Positions 8,612 through 17,695 of a stretch of DNA of 64,000 nucleotides are shown one piece after another (within the stretch, counting starts at the first letter, position 1; each line of letters opens with the position of its first letter). The notes beneath the pieces are model-generated. The model made no database searches and was not told the origin of the DNA. It worked only from the letters and a program-made list of their open reading frames with translations. A program made the position numbers and the translations under genes. The stretch is from contig NZ_ATUG01000003.1 of assembly GCF_000420085.1 (NCBI RefSeq), positions 310,001 through 374,000 on the forward strand, read 5' to 3'. The DNA is from Desulfospira joergensenii DSM 10085. Its GTDB lineage: Bacteria; Desulfobacterota; Desulfobacteria; Desulfobacterales; Desulfobacteraceae.

Positions 8612-9288
8612 TCTTCCAGCTCAAAACGGATGGTGGTATGGGCCCTGGCAGCCACGGGAATTCCTTCAACGGTTCCGGGCTTGAATTTCCACCTGGAGAC
8701 ACAGTCCATCACACTTTTTTCAAACATCCCCTTTGGCTCGGATTTCAGGATCTTCACCTGTTCCACCCTCCCGGATTTTGTCACCCGGAATTCAATGGTG
8801 ACAAATCCCTCGATCATCCTTCGCTTGGCCCGCATGGGATAAAGGGGTGGAATCTTTACCAGTGGGGTCAGGGGAGAGTCGAGTTCGTTGATGTCATATA
8901 GGTCTTTGAGAACCGGCCCGCCCATGGAAAAATTTTCAATGGCCGGCAGGTTCAGATCCATGGGGGTTGCCGGCAGTCTGGTGTTGATTTTAAAGGCTAG
9001 CCTCGGCTTAAGGTTCATGGGGCGCTGTTTGGGCGGAGGGGTTTTGGATCTGGCAGCGGTTCTGGGCCGGACAGCCTCATTTTTGGGCGGGGTTTTCTTT
9101 TTAACCGGTGGAGGGTCTTCTCTTTTGACCCGGATCACCTGGATCTGTTTGTAATCTTCCAGGGATTTGTTCAGGTCGGGTACTCCCTGGATCAATCCCG
9201 GCATCAATGCAAATAAACAGATATTGAGCAGGGCCGAGGCGGCCAGGGCAAGACTCCAGCCCCCAAGGGATCGGATCCGGGAAGCCAT
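8608..9288 (-). CDS. tonB: TonB energy transducer
   Basis: The chosen ATG 9288 follows the exbD stop by one base; an upstream in-frame start inside exbD gives an unlikely N-terminus. The 226-residue protein has a hydrophobic anchor (WSLALAASALLNICLFAL), a Pro/Lys-rich spacer that includes PPPVKKKTPPK and PPPKQRP, and a C-terminal TonB domain with PLYPMRAKR, GFVTIEFRVTKSGRV and VSRWKFKPG. It carries proton-motive force energy to outer-membrane receptors. Being under a cobalamin riboswitch, it probably serves corrinoid receptors; none is encoded in the window. Confidence 0.92.
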   Translation of the reverse strand: MASRIRSLGGWSLALAASALLNICLFALMPGLIQGVPDLNKSLEDYKQIQVIRVKREDPPPVKKKTPPKNEAVRPRTAARSKTPPPKQRPMNLKPRLAFKINTRLPATPMDLNLPAIENFSMGGPVLKDLYDINELDSPLTPLVKIPPLYPMRAKRRMIEGFVTIEFRVTKSGRVEQVKILKSEPKGMFEKSVMDCVSRWKFKPGTVEGIPVAARAHTTIRFELEE

Positions 9289-9289
9289 A

Positions 9290-9709
9290 CTAGTTCTTCG
9301 AACCCGGGCTGGCGGCAATGGAAACGTTCTCGGCACCGGCCAGTTTACAGGCATCCATCACATTGATGACCAGGCCGGTCATGCTTTGTTTGTCTGCGAC
9401 AATCACCACGCTGCCCTCGGGATTTTCAGCCAGGGCCCTCTCCACATTGGCCCTGACCGCCCGGATATCCACCTGGCGCCGGTCAATATGAATGGTGCTG
9501 TCCTTTGTGATTCCGATGAGAATCGTTGTCTGGGTCTTGCTGATGGCCGTGGTGGCCGTGGGCCGGCTGATATCCACCCCGGTCTCTTTTATAAAGCTGG
9601 TGGTGACCAGGAAAAAAATCAATAGGATAAAGACCATGTCAATGAGCGGGGCAATGTTCAATTCCAGATTTTTTGTATTGGCCCGTCGGGCAGCTGAAAT
9701 ATTGAGCAT
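9290..9709 (-). CDS. exbD: ExbD proton-channel subunit
   Basis: ATG 9709 has the ribosome site AAGGAA six bases upstream and gives a 139-residue protein, normal for ExbD/TolR. The single transmembrane helix carries the essential aspartate (NIAPLIDMVFILLIFFL), followed by a periplasmic domain ending in a VIVADK...VMDACKLAG pattern. It should pair with the downstream ExbB and TonB at the inner membrane. The longer frame to 9760 runs into the exbB end and is not needed. Confidence 0.92.
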   Translation of the reverse strand: MLNISAARRANTKNLELNIAPLIDMVFILLIFFLVTTSFIKETGVDISRPTATTAISKTQTTILIGITKDSTIHIDRRQVDIRAVRANVERALAENPEGSVVIVADKQSMTGLVINVMDACKLAGAENVSIAASPGSKN

Positions 9710-9722
9710 AGAGATTCCTTTC

Positions 9723-10322
9723 CTATAAAAACTGCTGCAAATAAATCCCGGTTGCAGCAACCCTGTATTTGAGGTTATTGGCTCTTTTGGTTAAAAAACC
9801 GCTCATGTAAAGGCCGGGGATGGAGACCATGAGCCCGGTCTGGGTGGTAATCAGGGCAATGGATATTCCCCCTGCCATGGCCTTTGCATTGCCGGTGCCG
9901 AAAAGGGTGATGACCTCAAAGGTTTCCATCATGCCGGTCACCGTACCCAGCAGGCCGAGGATCGGGGCCACCCCGGCCAGGACTTTGATAAAACCCAGAT
10001 AAGAGTCCAGGGAAGATATCAGACGGACAACGGTTTCATCCAGAATAAACCGGTCCAGTTCCGGGTCACGGCTCCGGATCAGCAAAAATTCCCTGACCAG
10101 AGCGGAGCTGACCCCCTTATACTTATCCGGGGGTAGCTGGTTGTTTTTTACATATTCCCCGGCTTTGTCCCTGGATATATTGGTGATATTGAGGCGCCGT
10201 AAGAAAAGCATGCGGTTGAAAATCAAAACCCACATGACAAGGGAAATGCTCAAAAGAGGAAACATGACGATCCCCCCGGAGCGGATGTAGTTGTCTATGG
10301 AAAATAAAAGTTCCCGGATCAT
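9723..10322 (-). CDS. exbB: ExbB/TolQ-like proton-channel protein
   Basis: Starting at ATG 10322 the product has 199 residues and three hydrophobic helices: a first one near residue 20, then two long ones in the MotA/TolQ/ExbB domain (VLAGVAPILGLLGTVTGMMETF and the ALITTQTGLMVSIPGLYMSG region). It is the second, short member of the pair of ExbB-type genes here, as in TonB2-type systems where a long TtpC-like protein and a short ExbB occur together. It starts ten bases after the stop of the long protein. Confidence 0.9.
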   Translation of the reverse strand: MIRELLFSIDNYIRSGGIVMFPLLSISLVMWVLIFNRMLFLRRLNITNISRDKAGEYVKNNQLPPDKYKGVSSALVREFLLIRSRDPELDRFILDETVVRLISSLDSYLGFIKVLAGVAPILGLLGTVTGMMETFEVITLFGTGNAKAMAGGISIALITTQTGLMVSIPGLYMSGFLTKRANNLKYRVAATGIYLQQFL

Positions 10323-10332
10323 GGCCTGTACT

Positions 10333-11805
10333 CTAGTGGTTTTCCACGGATGTTTTAAAGACCAGATTGACAAATGCCACGGATTTCTCCTCCATTTTCA
10401 TTATCTGGGTTTCCACCTTCCGGCTTAAAAGGGTATGGCCCAGCATAATGGGAATGGCCGCGGAAAGGCCGAGCATGGTTGTAACCAGGGCCTCGGAAAT
10501 CCCTCCGGACATCATCCTGGGATCACCGGTTCCAAAATAGGTAATGGCATGAAAGGTATTGATCATACCCGTGACGGTCCCCAAAAGCCCCAGAAGCGGT
10601 GCAATGGCCGCCAGCATCCCCAGGGTGGACAAAAACCTTTCAATGGCTGGAATTTCACTTAATATCGCTTCCTGGAGGGCGTTTTCGATTTCCGGCCGGG
10701 TTTTGTCTTTCAGGGCCAGGGCCGTCAAAAGAACTTTTGGGATCAGGCGGGTGCGTTTGGACTCCAGAAATGTCCGGCACCCTTCCCAGTCGTCTTGAAT
10801 CATCATGGATTTAATCCTGAGCATGAGTTTTCCGTCATTGGTGGTCTTCCGGAAAAAGAAGATCAGGCGCTCGATAAAGATGAGAACGGCCAGGATCAGG
10901 ATCAGCAGAATCGGCCATACAATGACCCCGCCTTTGGGAATCTGCTCGGCCAGGCTCAGCTGATGGGTCATCTGGCGGATGGCTCCCCCCTTTGAGATAT
11001 CCATATAAACGGCATCGCCCTGCCCGGCTATATAGGATGAAATATTTTTGGCAATCCGGGCCGAGGGGAGCTTGGAAAGGGCAAAATACCTCTGGCTCTG
11101 ATCCGAGTACAGGAGAAATCCAACTTCACTGCCCAGGGAATAGATGCCCGTAAAATTGCCCAGGAGCAGAAGTTGAGCCTGCTGTTCCTTTCCGTTCCTG
11201 TCCACGATCTGCCCCTGGGTGATCCGGACCTCTCCGGACAACAGGATCTCCTGGAACAGAAGGTCTGCGGCTTTTCTCACATCTTCCATGGAGGGCGTTT
11301 TCTGCTGGAGAATCAGGGGTTCAAGCACGGCATGGCGGTCGGGGTGAAGTCCGCTTTGCAGGCTCTGGAGCAGCAGAGCCTTAAGATCCTTGGCATATCC
11401 CCTGACCGTCCCTTCAAACTCCCGGTTCTCTCCGCTGACCTCAACCAGGTCTTCCCGGAGTTTTTCCGTTACTTTTTTAAGGTTGCCGATGTCGGATTCC
11501 AGGCCCTGGTTCTGAACCCTAAGGGCCTGGTTCTCTTGTTTGAGCCGGGCAATGGCCCTTTGCAGCTCATTTTTATCTTTTTTAATGACCGCGGCCTGGG
11601 CCGCCGCCTCTTTTGCTGCTTCCTGTTTTTCCTTTGAGGCCTTTTGGATCAGCTCCTGCTGCTGTTCTTCTAGGAGTTTATGTTCCAGCCGTCCGTCAGC
11701 CCCTATTGCCGTCCCCGGAAGGATAGACCAGAAAAAAAACAGGACCAGAACCAGGGGATAAATTTCTTTCATCATTCTCGTCATTCTCATCAAGGCCTTA
11801 TTCAT
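10333..11805 (-). CDS. Long MotA/TolQ/ExbB-family protein with periplasmic coiled coil (TtpC-like)
   Basis: ATG 11805 overlaps the end of the DUF3450 gene by eight bases and has GGGAGG upstream. The 490-residue product has an N-terminal signal or anchor (IYPLVLVLFFFWSIL), then a long coiled coil from about residue 35 to 130 (EEQQQELIQKASKEKQEAAKE, LEQENQALRVQNQGLESD-like heptads), a globular stretch, and a C-terminal MotA/TolQ/ExbB domain (LGMLAAIAPLLGLLGTVTGMI). This is the layout of TtpC of Vibrio TonB2 systems. It probably links the ExbB-ExbD channel to TonB and the TPR protein in the periplasm. Confidence 0.87.
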   Translation of the reverse strand: MNKALMRMTRMMKEIYPLVLVLFFFWSILPGTAIGADGRLEHKLLEEQQQELIQKASKEKQEAAKEAAAQAAVIKKDKNELQRAIARLKQENQALRVQNQGLESDIGNLKKVTEKLREDLVEVSGENREFEGTVRGYAKDLKALLLQSLQSGLHPDRHAVLEPLILQQKTPSMEDVRKAADLLFQEILLSGEVRITQGQIVDRNGKEQQAQLLLLGNFTGIYSLGSEVGFLLYSDQSQRYFALSKLPSARIAKNISSYIAGQGDAVYMDISKGGAIRQMTHQLSLAEQIPKGGVIVWPILLILILAVLIFIERLIFFFRKTTNDGKLMLRIKSMMIQDDWEGCRTFLESKRTRLIPKVLLTALALKDKTRPEIENALQEAILSEIPAIERFLSTLGMLAAIAPLLGLLGTVTGMINTFHAITYFGTGDPRMMSGGISEALVTTMLGLSAAIPIMLGHTLLSRKVETQIMKMEEKSVAFVNLVFKTSVENH

Positions 11806-12610
11806 TTCCGGATCCCTCCCCGGGTGCCAGCCTTCCCAGGGGAAGGGCCAGAAGTTCCACGGATCTTCTTTTTTTACCGATTTCAACGGCAGATCGGACC
11901 GCCATGAGATGGTTCTCCGGCAATTTCTGCCATAAGCCATGGGCTACGTTAAAATAAGCGGCAGAGTTCTGGTCCAGAGATAAAAAGAAAAGGGAGACCC
12001 GTCCCAGGCGAAAGATATTGCCCAGGATTTCCTCCCCGGCCAGGGAGATTTTATCCTGGTATACTTCAATGGTGGTCCCGTATTCGGCTTCGATAAAAAG
12101 GGCCTCCATCACTTTCCTGTATTTTGAGGCCATGGTATTTTCAGGATCGTCCATGACTTTTTTCAGGCGGGCCAGCCGGCCTGTCCGTTCTTCTTTCAGG
12201 AAGGGAGCATCCCCGGATATCAGGATTTCAAGCTTTTCATACACCTCCTCCAGAAAGGGCATGAGTTCCCTTTGAATTTTCAGGGCCTCTTTTTTTTGCT
12301 CCTTCAGGGTCTGATTCAAGGAGGCCTGGCTCTGTTTCAGATCCATCAATCGCTGGTTTTCCTTTTCTAGGGCCCCATTCTCCTCCTGGAGCTGCTCAAA
12401 CAAAAGGGTGAGTTCCGTCCGCTCCTGTTCCCATTTGTCTCTTTTTTTCTGGGTTTTCTGGCGGATGGACACAGACTCTTCCACCGGTTTTTTTATGTTT
12501 TGGGCCGTGTTTGCCCGGCCGGTTCCGGTCCAGGGAAAGACCAGGAAACCGGCCCATAGAACCGGCAGAATCCATACCGATTTTTTGAGGATGCTGTTTT
12601 TACATTTCAT
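11798..12610 (-). CDS. DUF3450 family coiled-coil protein
   Basis: The 270-residue protein has a signal peptide (ILPVLWAGFLVFPWTGTGRA), then a coiled coil of about 90 residues rich in Lys, Glu and Gln, then a DUF3450 core with LMPFLEEVYEKLE, a D-P-E-N-T-M-A-S-K-Y-R-K segment, EYGTTIEVYQDKI, and an LGRVSLFFLSLDQN strand. DUF3450 genes almost always stand just before long ExbB-family genes, as here. The start overlaps the btuD stop. The role in the TonB complex is not established; a periplasmic accessory coupling protein is the usual assumption. Confidence 0.85.
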   Translation of the reverse strand: MKCKNSILKKSVWILPVLWAGFLVFPWTGTGRANTAQNIKKPVEESVSIRQKTQKKRDKWEQERTELTLLFEQLQEENGALEKENQRLMDLKQSQASLNQTLKEQKKEALKIQRELMPFLEEVYEKLEILISGDAPFLKEERTGRLARLKKVMDDPENTMASKYRKVMEALFIEAEYGTTIEVYQDKISLAGEEILGNIFRLGRVSLFFLSLDQNSAAYFNVAHGLWQKLPENHLMAVRSAVEIGKKRRSVELLALPLGRLAPGEGSGNE

Positions 12611-13457
12611 TGATCCTGTTCTCTTTCATGGTCAAAGGGGTTATGGGGTTTTTATTTTCACTCTCCTGGAGATTGCTCACAAGAAAGATCCAGGGTTTTT
12701 GGGTGATGGGATTGGGGGAAACCTTGACCCGGGTCCGGTAAACCGCTTTGATGGCTTCTTCGGTCAGAACGGATGCCGGGGTGCCGGTATTGAAAATAGT
12801 GCCCGTGCTCTTGTCCAGAAGCACCAGCCGGTCCGAATATTCCGACGCCAGGTTGAGATCATGGAGAACCATGAGAACCGTCAGTTTGAGTTCTTTTCTC
12901 AAGCGGTTCATCAGATCCAGAATTCTGACCTGGTGGGTAATGTCCAGATGGGAGGTGGGTTCGTCCATTACCAGAAGAGAAGGCTCCTGGGCAAGCGCCC
13001 TTGCAATGGCGGCAAGCTGACGTTCACCTCCGCTGATTTCATTCACCCTGGCATGGGCCAGTCCGGCCACCCCTGTCAGCTCCATATAGCGCTGGGCGAT
13101 ATCTGCATCTGATTGGGTTTCAAAGAACTGGTACTTCCCGAAAAAGGGCAGCCGTCCCAGCATGACATACTCCCTGACCGTCATGGAACAGGGGTCGATG
13201 GTCTGGAGGACGGCAGCCACCTTCCTGGCAAACCCCTTGCCCTTCAACAGGGCAATATCCTGTCCCAGGATCCGGATCCGGCCGGCGGCGGGCATGATAT
13301 TTTTCAGGATATTTTTAATCAAAGTGGTTTTCCCGCATCCGTTGGGACCGATAACCGCCAGGAATTCACCCGGAAAAACCTGAAAAGAGATATCATTTAA
13401 CACAGGTTTCCCCGGGTATTTGAAATTTAGGTTTTCAACCTCAAGTACGGGCTTCAC
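12600..13457 (-). CDS. btuD: Corrinoid ABC transporter ATPase BtuD
   Basis: The 285-residue ATPase has Walker A GPNGCGKTT near residue 37, a Q-loop (VLQTIDP), the signature ISGGERQ, Walker B LLVMDEPTSHLD and the switch histidine in VLHDLNLA. A 30-residue tail follows the core. Translation starts at GTG 13457, which overlaps the btuC stop as GTGA. The family (FepC/BtuD/FhuC) imports cobalamin, haem or ferric siderophores; the cobalamin riboswitch and CbiZ in the same operon point to corrinoids. Confidence 0.9.
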   Translation of the reverse strand: MKPVLEVENLNFKYPGKPVLNDISFQVFPGEFLAVIGPNGCGKTTLIKNILKNIMPAAGRIRILGQDIALLKGKGFARKVAAVLQTIDPCSMTVREYVMLGRLPFFGKYQFFETQSDADIAQRYMELTGVAGLAHARVNEISGGERQLAAIARALAQEPSLLVMDEPTSHLDITHQVRILDLMNRLRKELKLTVLMVLHDLNLASEYSDRLVLLDKSTGTIFNTGTPASVLTEEAIKAVYRTRVKVSPNPITQKPWIFLVSNLQESENKNPITPLTMKENRINEM

Positions 13458-14464
13458 AGGCTCACCTTTTTCCTGGAAAGAGCCCAGATAAACATGACGC
13501 CCCCGATGATTCCGGTAATGACCCCCACGGGCAGTTCCAGGGGAGAGATGATGACCCGGGCAATGACATCGGACAGGGTCAGAAAGGCCGCTCCGGCCAG
13601 AAAGGAGGCAATCAGAAGAATCCTGTGATCCGGCCCGGTCATCATACGGACAAAGTGGGGAACAATGAGCCCCACAAACATGATGATCCCTGCCACGGCC
13701 ACGCTCAGGCCCGTTAAAAAAGAGGCCGTAATAAATAAGAATTTCTTGGTCCGGGCGGTATTGATCCCGAGGCTTGCCGCTTCCTCGTCCCCCAGGAGAA
13801 GTGCATTCAAGTCCATGCAGAAAAAATAGGAGATGAACAAGCCGGCCAGGGCTCCGATGCAGGCGGTCCGGATCAGGGTGGTGTTGGGTTCGTCCAGGGA
13901 CCCCATGATCCAGAGGACAATGCTCTGGAGATCATCGCTGTGGGACAATGCCATGAGCAGCATGACCAGGGAAGAGGCCACATAGGAGATCATCACCCCG
14001 GTGAGCAGCATCCGGTTGGAACGGACCGACCGGTTTCCGCGGTTCAGCCCGTAAACCAGAAAGATCACCAGGCTGGCCCCGATAAAACCGGACAAAGGAA
14101 AGGCAATGATGCCCAGGATCGCGTGAAACTGGAACAAAATGTTGAGGCAGACCCCCAGGGAGGCTCCCCCGGAAATTCCCAGGGTATAGGGCTCCACCAG
14201 GGGATTCCTGAACATGCCCTGGAGCAGGGTTCCGGCAAGGCTTAAGGAACCGCCCACGGCCATGCCCAGCAGGATCCTGGGAAAGCGGATGTCCATGAGT
14301 ATGCTGTACTCGGCCGATCTCTTTTGGTTGAAAAGAATATCCGGGATCTTTTGGATTTCAATTCCGGCGCTGCCCGTGCAAAGGGCAAGAAGCGCGGTTG
14401 CCGCCAGAAGAATCAGCAGCCCCCCTGTGATCAGTCCCCATTTCCTAAATTTTTGATGAATCAA
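13454..14464 (-). CDS. btuC: Corrinoid ABC transporter permease BtuC
   Basis: This 336-residue FecCD/BtuC-type permease has about nine to ten hydrophobic helices. Family marks include ILMDIRFPRILLGMAVGGSL near residue 55, NPLVEPYTLGISGGASLG, and FVGLIVPHFVRMMTGPDHR before the last helices. The start is TTG 14464, supported by a very strong ribosome site GGGGGAGG six bases upstream; no in-frame ATG gives a whole first helix. It overlaps the end of btuF and forms the membrane channel with the ATPase encoded next. Confidence 0.9.
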   Translation of the reverse strand: MIHQKFRKWGLITGGLLILLAATALLALCTGSAGIEIQKIPDILFNQKRSAEYSILMDIRFPRILLGMAVGGSLSLAGTLLQGMFRNPLVEPYTLGISGGASLGVCLNILFQFHAILGIIAFPLSGFIGASLVIFLVYGLNRGNRSVRSNRMLLTGVMISYVASSLVMLLMALSHSDDLQSIVLWIMGSLDEPNTTLIRTACIGALAGLFISYFFCMDLNALLLGDEEAASLGINTARTKKFLFITASFLTGLSVAVAGIIMFVGLIVPHFVRMMTGPDHRILLIASFLAGAAFLTLSDVIARVIISPLELPVGVITGIIGGVMFIWALSRKKVSL

Positions 14465-15365
14465 GAACAGCCTCCCCCTGGACAGGATGTAAGCGAATGG
14501 CAGTGGAATCGGTAAGATGGGGGTGAACCAGGGGCAGAATAACTTTCAGCCCGTTCACAAAGGTCATGGGTGTGGGGCTGCAGATCAGTTCCGGGTCCAG
14601 GACATAGACCCGGCGGCTCTGAACGGCTTCCATGGCCTTGAATGCCATCCACCGCTGTTTTTCGAGTTCTCCTGCCTTTTTGGAGGAGCCCATGGTGGCA
14701 ATGAGAATGATCTGGGGATTTTCCGCCAGGACCTTTTCCCTGGAGTAGATGCCGGAGGACTCATTCTCTGCGATATTTCTTCCCCCGGTGTACCGGATAT
14801 ATTCATTGATGAACATCTCCTTGTTTGCAGAATGAAGGGGTTTTAAACCGATCTGCATGAAGACCCTGGGCTTTTTCAGGTCCCGGGTCAGCTCCAGGAT
14901 CCGGCCGGCCTCTTTTTCAGCCTTTTCAACGATTTCCCGGGCCTGGTTTCCATGGCCGAGCCTTTCCCCGATATTCAGGGTCATTTCACACATCTGTTTA
15001 AAGGTTTTGGGATTTTCCGATTTGAATATCGGAATGGACTGGCTTTCTAAAATCATCAGCTGCTTTTCACTGGTCAGGGCGCTGGCAATGACCAAATCGG
15101 GTCTTAACCGGATGATCTTTTCCACGTTCATCCGCGTAACCGACCCGATTTTCTCCTTTAATTGGGCTTCGGGCGGGGAATTGCAATAATTGGTATCGGC
15201 AATCAGGCGGTCCTGGGCGCCAACAAGGTAAATGGTTTCCGTAATAATGGGAGAAAGGGAGATCACCCTTTGGGGCAGGGATTGTCCGGCCGTGGCAGGC
15301 CGGTCCATGGTGAAAAACAGACCTATTGATACGGCCGCAATCAAAAAAAATTTTAGTCTATTCAT
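14445..15365 (-). CDS. btuF: Corrinoid-binding periplasmic protein BtuF
   Basis: The 306-residue product has a signal peptide (FFLIAAVSIGLFFTMDRPATA) and a TroA/BtuF-type binding fold: VISLSPIITETIYLVGAQDRLI, NVEKIIRLRPDLVIAS, and a final YVLDPELICSPTP region. There is no lipobox cysteine, so it is probably soluble in the periplasm. Its ATG overlaps the end of the BtuF-CbiZ gene. It is the second substrate-binding protein in this operon and should serve the BtuC-BtuD pair downstream. Confidence 0.88.
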   Translation of the reverse strand: MNRLKFFLIAAVSIGLFFTMDRPATAGQSLPQRVISLSPIITETIYLVGAQDRLIADTNYCNSPPEAQLKEKIGSVTRMNVEKIIRLRPDLVIASALTSEKQLMILESQSIPIFKSENPKTFKQMCEMTLNIGERLGHGNQAREIVEKAEKEAGRILELTRDLKKPRVFMQIGLKPLHSANKEMFINEYIRYTGGRNIAENESSGIYSREKVLAENPQIILIATMGSSKKAGELEKQRWMAFKAMEAVQSRRVYVLDPELICSPTPMTFVNGLKVILPLVHPHLTDSTAIRLHPVQGEAVLDSSKI

Positions 15366-17394
15366 GGCGCAGTCTCTCCAATACTCCCGTAAAAACGGCG
15401 TTCAAAGATGTTCGCATCACCCTGGGGATATCCTCCGCCGTGACCAGGTCTTCGATCAATTCAACCGGTCTCCCGGCGATTTGGGAGGCCACCACAAGGC
15501 AATACTCCTCATAAAGGCTAAGGTCCCGGATCAGACCTTTTTCGTATTGGTCACTCAGAACAAAGGCCGATTCAATAAAAGCGCTATACCGGGGCTCCAG
15601 CAGGAGATGCTCCACTTCCCCGGATAAAGAGCTTTTTTCAATGGACTGGATGTTCATGCATTCACAGGTGACATTGGATGCCAGGCTGTGGATGGAAAGC
15701 TTTCTTTCCTTGAGGCGTTGGAAAACATGACGCCGGGCCGTGATTTTGTTCTGATTCAGTATGGCTTCCCGGACCGCATCGTACACGGCCCTTGCAATGA
15801 GTTCCCCCATTTTGGAATGGCCTCCTGCATTTTCTATGGTCTCCCCTTCCCCCTGGACCATGAGGATATTGTCCGTTCCTGTGCCGGTGGCCCGGTTCTC
15901 CAGAGGGGTATAGGTGCTCCGGATATCCAGATCCTCCAGTGCGGCGGTCTTGGCCTCTGTGGCGGAGATGATCCCCCGGGTCATGGCCCGCCGGGAGAGC
16001 TTCATATTGGTCAGGACGATGATATTGATGGTGCCGGGTTCATAGTGTTTCCCAATATCCTTTGACATCCGGACCGCATTGGACATGACCCCGGCGGTGG
16101 CCGCCACCACCACTTTCATCTCCTTAAACCTCTTTTCCTTGAGGCTCAGATTGTCCATGTCTGCGCCGGTGATCAGGAAAGCAGTGCTTGATTTCTTCTT
16201 TTTATTGGCCTTGAGAATCCCGGAACGAATGGATTCAATCCCCTGAAAATGACCCGGTCCCCAGGTGGGGGGCGGGGAATAATGATTTCCCACGGTCAGG
16301 ATGCCGGACCGCTCTCCTTCCAGACTGGAGACAATGGTCTGGGGAGTTTTAAAATCGATCATCAAGGTTTTGTTTTCAAAATCAAGGATAAAGGATCGAT
16401 TCACCTTTGCGGATTTAACGTAATCCAGATCAATGTTTATGTTTCCAGAAAAGTTGATTTGAGTGGGAAGAATTTCATTTTCCGGGGCGGCAAACTCCCG
16501 GGTGTAGATCATTGAAGAGAGCCAGGAGATAAAATAACCGGTGTGGGAGGCGGCCCGGCAGGTGAGTTCACAGGGGAAATAATAGATCCGTCCCTTTTTT
16601 ACAGCCTCCACGTCCTTCCACCCCTCCTGTGAGAAGAACAGATCTGCCGCCTTTTCATCTCCCCCGCATCCGTAGATCACCTGGGGGTTGAACCTGGTCC
16701 ACTCTTCTCTGGTCACCGGAACCACACTGCCCGGTTTGCCGAAATCAGGGGGAATCCCCCCTGCCAGCCGGATCAACTCATTCTGAAAGGACTCATTCCC
16801 CGGGGTCATGATCTGGTCCCTTCCCATGAGGCGGATCACCCGTTTTCTCTTGCCCGGAACCGCCTTGGCAAGCTTTTTCCCGATATGCTCAATCTGGGCC
16901 CGGTTCTTTTGGACAAGGGTCTGGGCGGCCTCCTCTTTTTGAAATATCCGTCCCAGGGTCAGGATGTTTTCATAGGAGTGCTCTATACTTTTTGTTCCAT
17001 AGACAAAGAGTTTGCATGGGGAATCTTTGAATGTTTCCTTCACTTCTTGATGAAGAGAAGAGAGGATGATCATATCCGGGTTCAGGGCTTTTATTTTTTC
17101 AATGGATGGCTGAAAAAATCCGCCCACCACGGTTTTTCCGTCGGCTCCCCGAAGGGTGGCGTCATGGAAGGTCAATCCCAGGACAGATTCTTCTGCCCCG
17201 AGTTCAAAGAGGATTTCCGTGGCCGTGGGAACCAAGGAGACCAGGCGTTGGGGCTGGTGCTCGATACTCAGGCGGTTTCCAAGGGAGTCGGTTATTTCAA
17301 ATCCCCAGGCCCTGCTCTGGGGAAGGACCAGGCAAAAGGCCGCGATCGCAATTAAAAAAAGGTTTTTGATTCCTTGGCTTTTTTGTGGTCTCAC
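15358..17394 (-). CDS. cbiZ: Secreted BtuF-CbiZ fusion: corrinoid-binding domain plus adenosylcobinamide amidohydrolase
   Basis: The 678-residue protein starts at GTG 17394 (GGGGA lies upstream). Residues 1-31 look like a signal peptide (NLFLIAIAAFCLVLP). Residues of about 33-300 form a BtuF-like domain (RLVSLVPTATEILFELGAEE, GRIYYFPCELTCR). Residues of about 330-545 match CbiZ: FLITGADMDNLS, VVVAATAGVMSNAVR, GTGTDNILMVQGEG at 504-517 and GGHSKMGELIARAV at 524-537. About 130 extra C-terminal residues of no known type contain a CEC motif. CbiZ cleaves the nucleotide-loop side of adenosyl-pseudocobalamins so that the corrinoid can be rebuilt with another lower ligand. Fused to a signal peptide and a binding domain, this activity would lie in the periplasm, which is unusual. 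It is the first gene behind the riboswitch. Confidence 0.87.
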   Translation of the reverse strand: MRPQKSQGIKNLFLIAIAAFCLVLPQSRAWGFEITDSLGNRLSIEHQPQRLVSLVPTATEILFELGAEESVLGLTFHDATLRGADGKTVVGGFFQPSIEKIKALNPDMIILSSLHQEVKETFKDSPCKLFVYGTKSIEHSYENILTLGRIFQKEEAAQTLVQKNRAQIEHIGKKLAKAVPGKRKRVIRLMGRDQIMTPGNESFQNELIRLAGGIPPDFGKPGSVVPVTREEWTRFNPQVIYGCGGDEKAADLFFSQEGWKDVEAVKKGRIYYFPCELTCRAASHTGYFISWLSSMIYTREFAAPENEILPTQINFSGNINIDLDYVKSAKVNRSFILDFENKTLMIDFKTPQTIVSSLEGERSGILTVGNHYSPPPTWGPGHFQGIESIRSGILKANKKKKSSTAFLITGADMDNLSLKEKRFKEMKVVVAATAGVMSNAVRMSKDIGKHYEPGTINIIVLTNMKLSRRAMTRGIISATEAKTAALEDLDIRSTYTPLENRATGTGTDNILMVQGEGETIENAGGHSKMGELIARAVYDAVREAILNQNKITARRHVFQRLKERKLSIHSLASNVTCECMNIQSIEKSSLSGEVEHLLLEPRYSAFIESAFVLSDQYEKGLIRDLSLYEEYCLVVASQIAGRPVELIEDLVTAEDIPRVMRTSLNAVFTGVLERLRHE

Positions 17395-17438
17395 TACAGA
17401 GATTCCCCGTGTTTAAAAGATTGTGGCCTAAAATACAA

Positions 17439-17473
17439 AAGCTCCGGATCGATGTAAAATCGATCCGGAGCTT
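17439..17473 (-). terminator. Intrinsic terminator, probable expression platform of the cobalamin riboswitch
   Basis: A perfect 15-bp inverted repeat (arms 17439-17453 and 17459-17473, five-base loop) is followed on the - strand by a T-rich stretch (TTGTATTTTA). It lies between the riboswitch and the first CDS, so it can end the transcript early when cobalamin is bound. Confidence 0.75.
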
Positions 17474-17528
17474 CCCTTTTCTTTGTCCAGGATCAAGAAC
17501 GTCCCTGTGCCTCAAGGGATAGTTCATT

Positions 17529-17690
17529 TTCAGGCAGGTCTTCTGACTTTTGGATCAACCTAGTGGCTGCGCCTTCCCACCAATATAAGCATTGACAGTG
17601 GCTGGATGCAGCGTTCGTTCCCAACTACAGCGGCGGGCCCGTTCCGGATTTTAACCGGATTCCCTATTAAGCTTTTCAGCACCTGAACTA
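17529..17690 (-). promoter_or_regulatory. Cobalamin riboswitch
   Basis: Read on the - strand, the segment holds the conserved cobalamin-element parts in order: AATAGGGAATCCGGT, AATCCGGAACGGGCCCGC with CGCTGTAGT, the B12-box-like GCCACTG, the GGTGGGAAGGCGCAGCCAC core, and AGTCAGAAGACCTGCC at the 3' side. The order and spacing fit the classical B12 aptamer. It sits about 135 bases upstream of the BtuF-CbiZ start with an intrinsic terminator between, so binding should switch off the eleven-gene operon. Confidence 0.95.
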
Positions 17691-17695
17691 TTGTT

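Noticed and set aside
17439..17473. Terminator for a + strand transcript
   Set aside because: The inverted repeat is symmetric, but no gene on the + strand leads into it, while it fits the riboswitch on the - strand.
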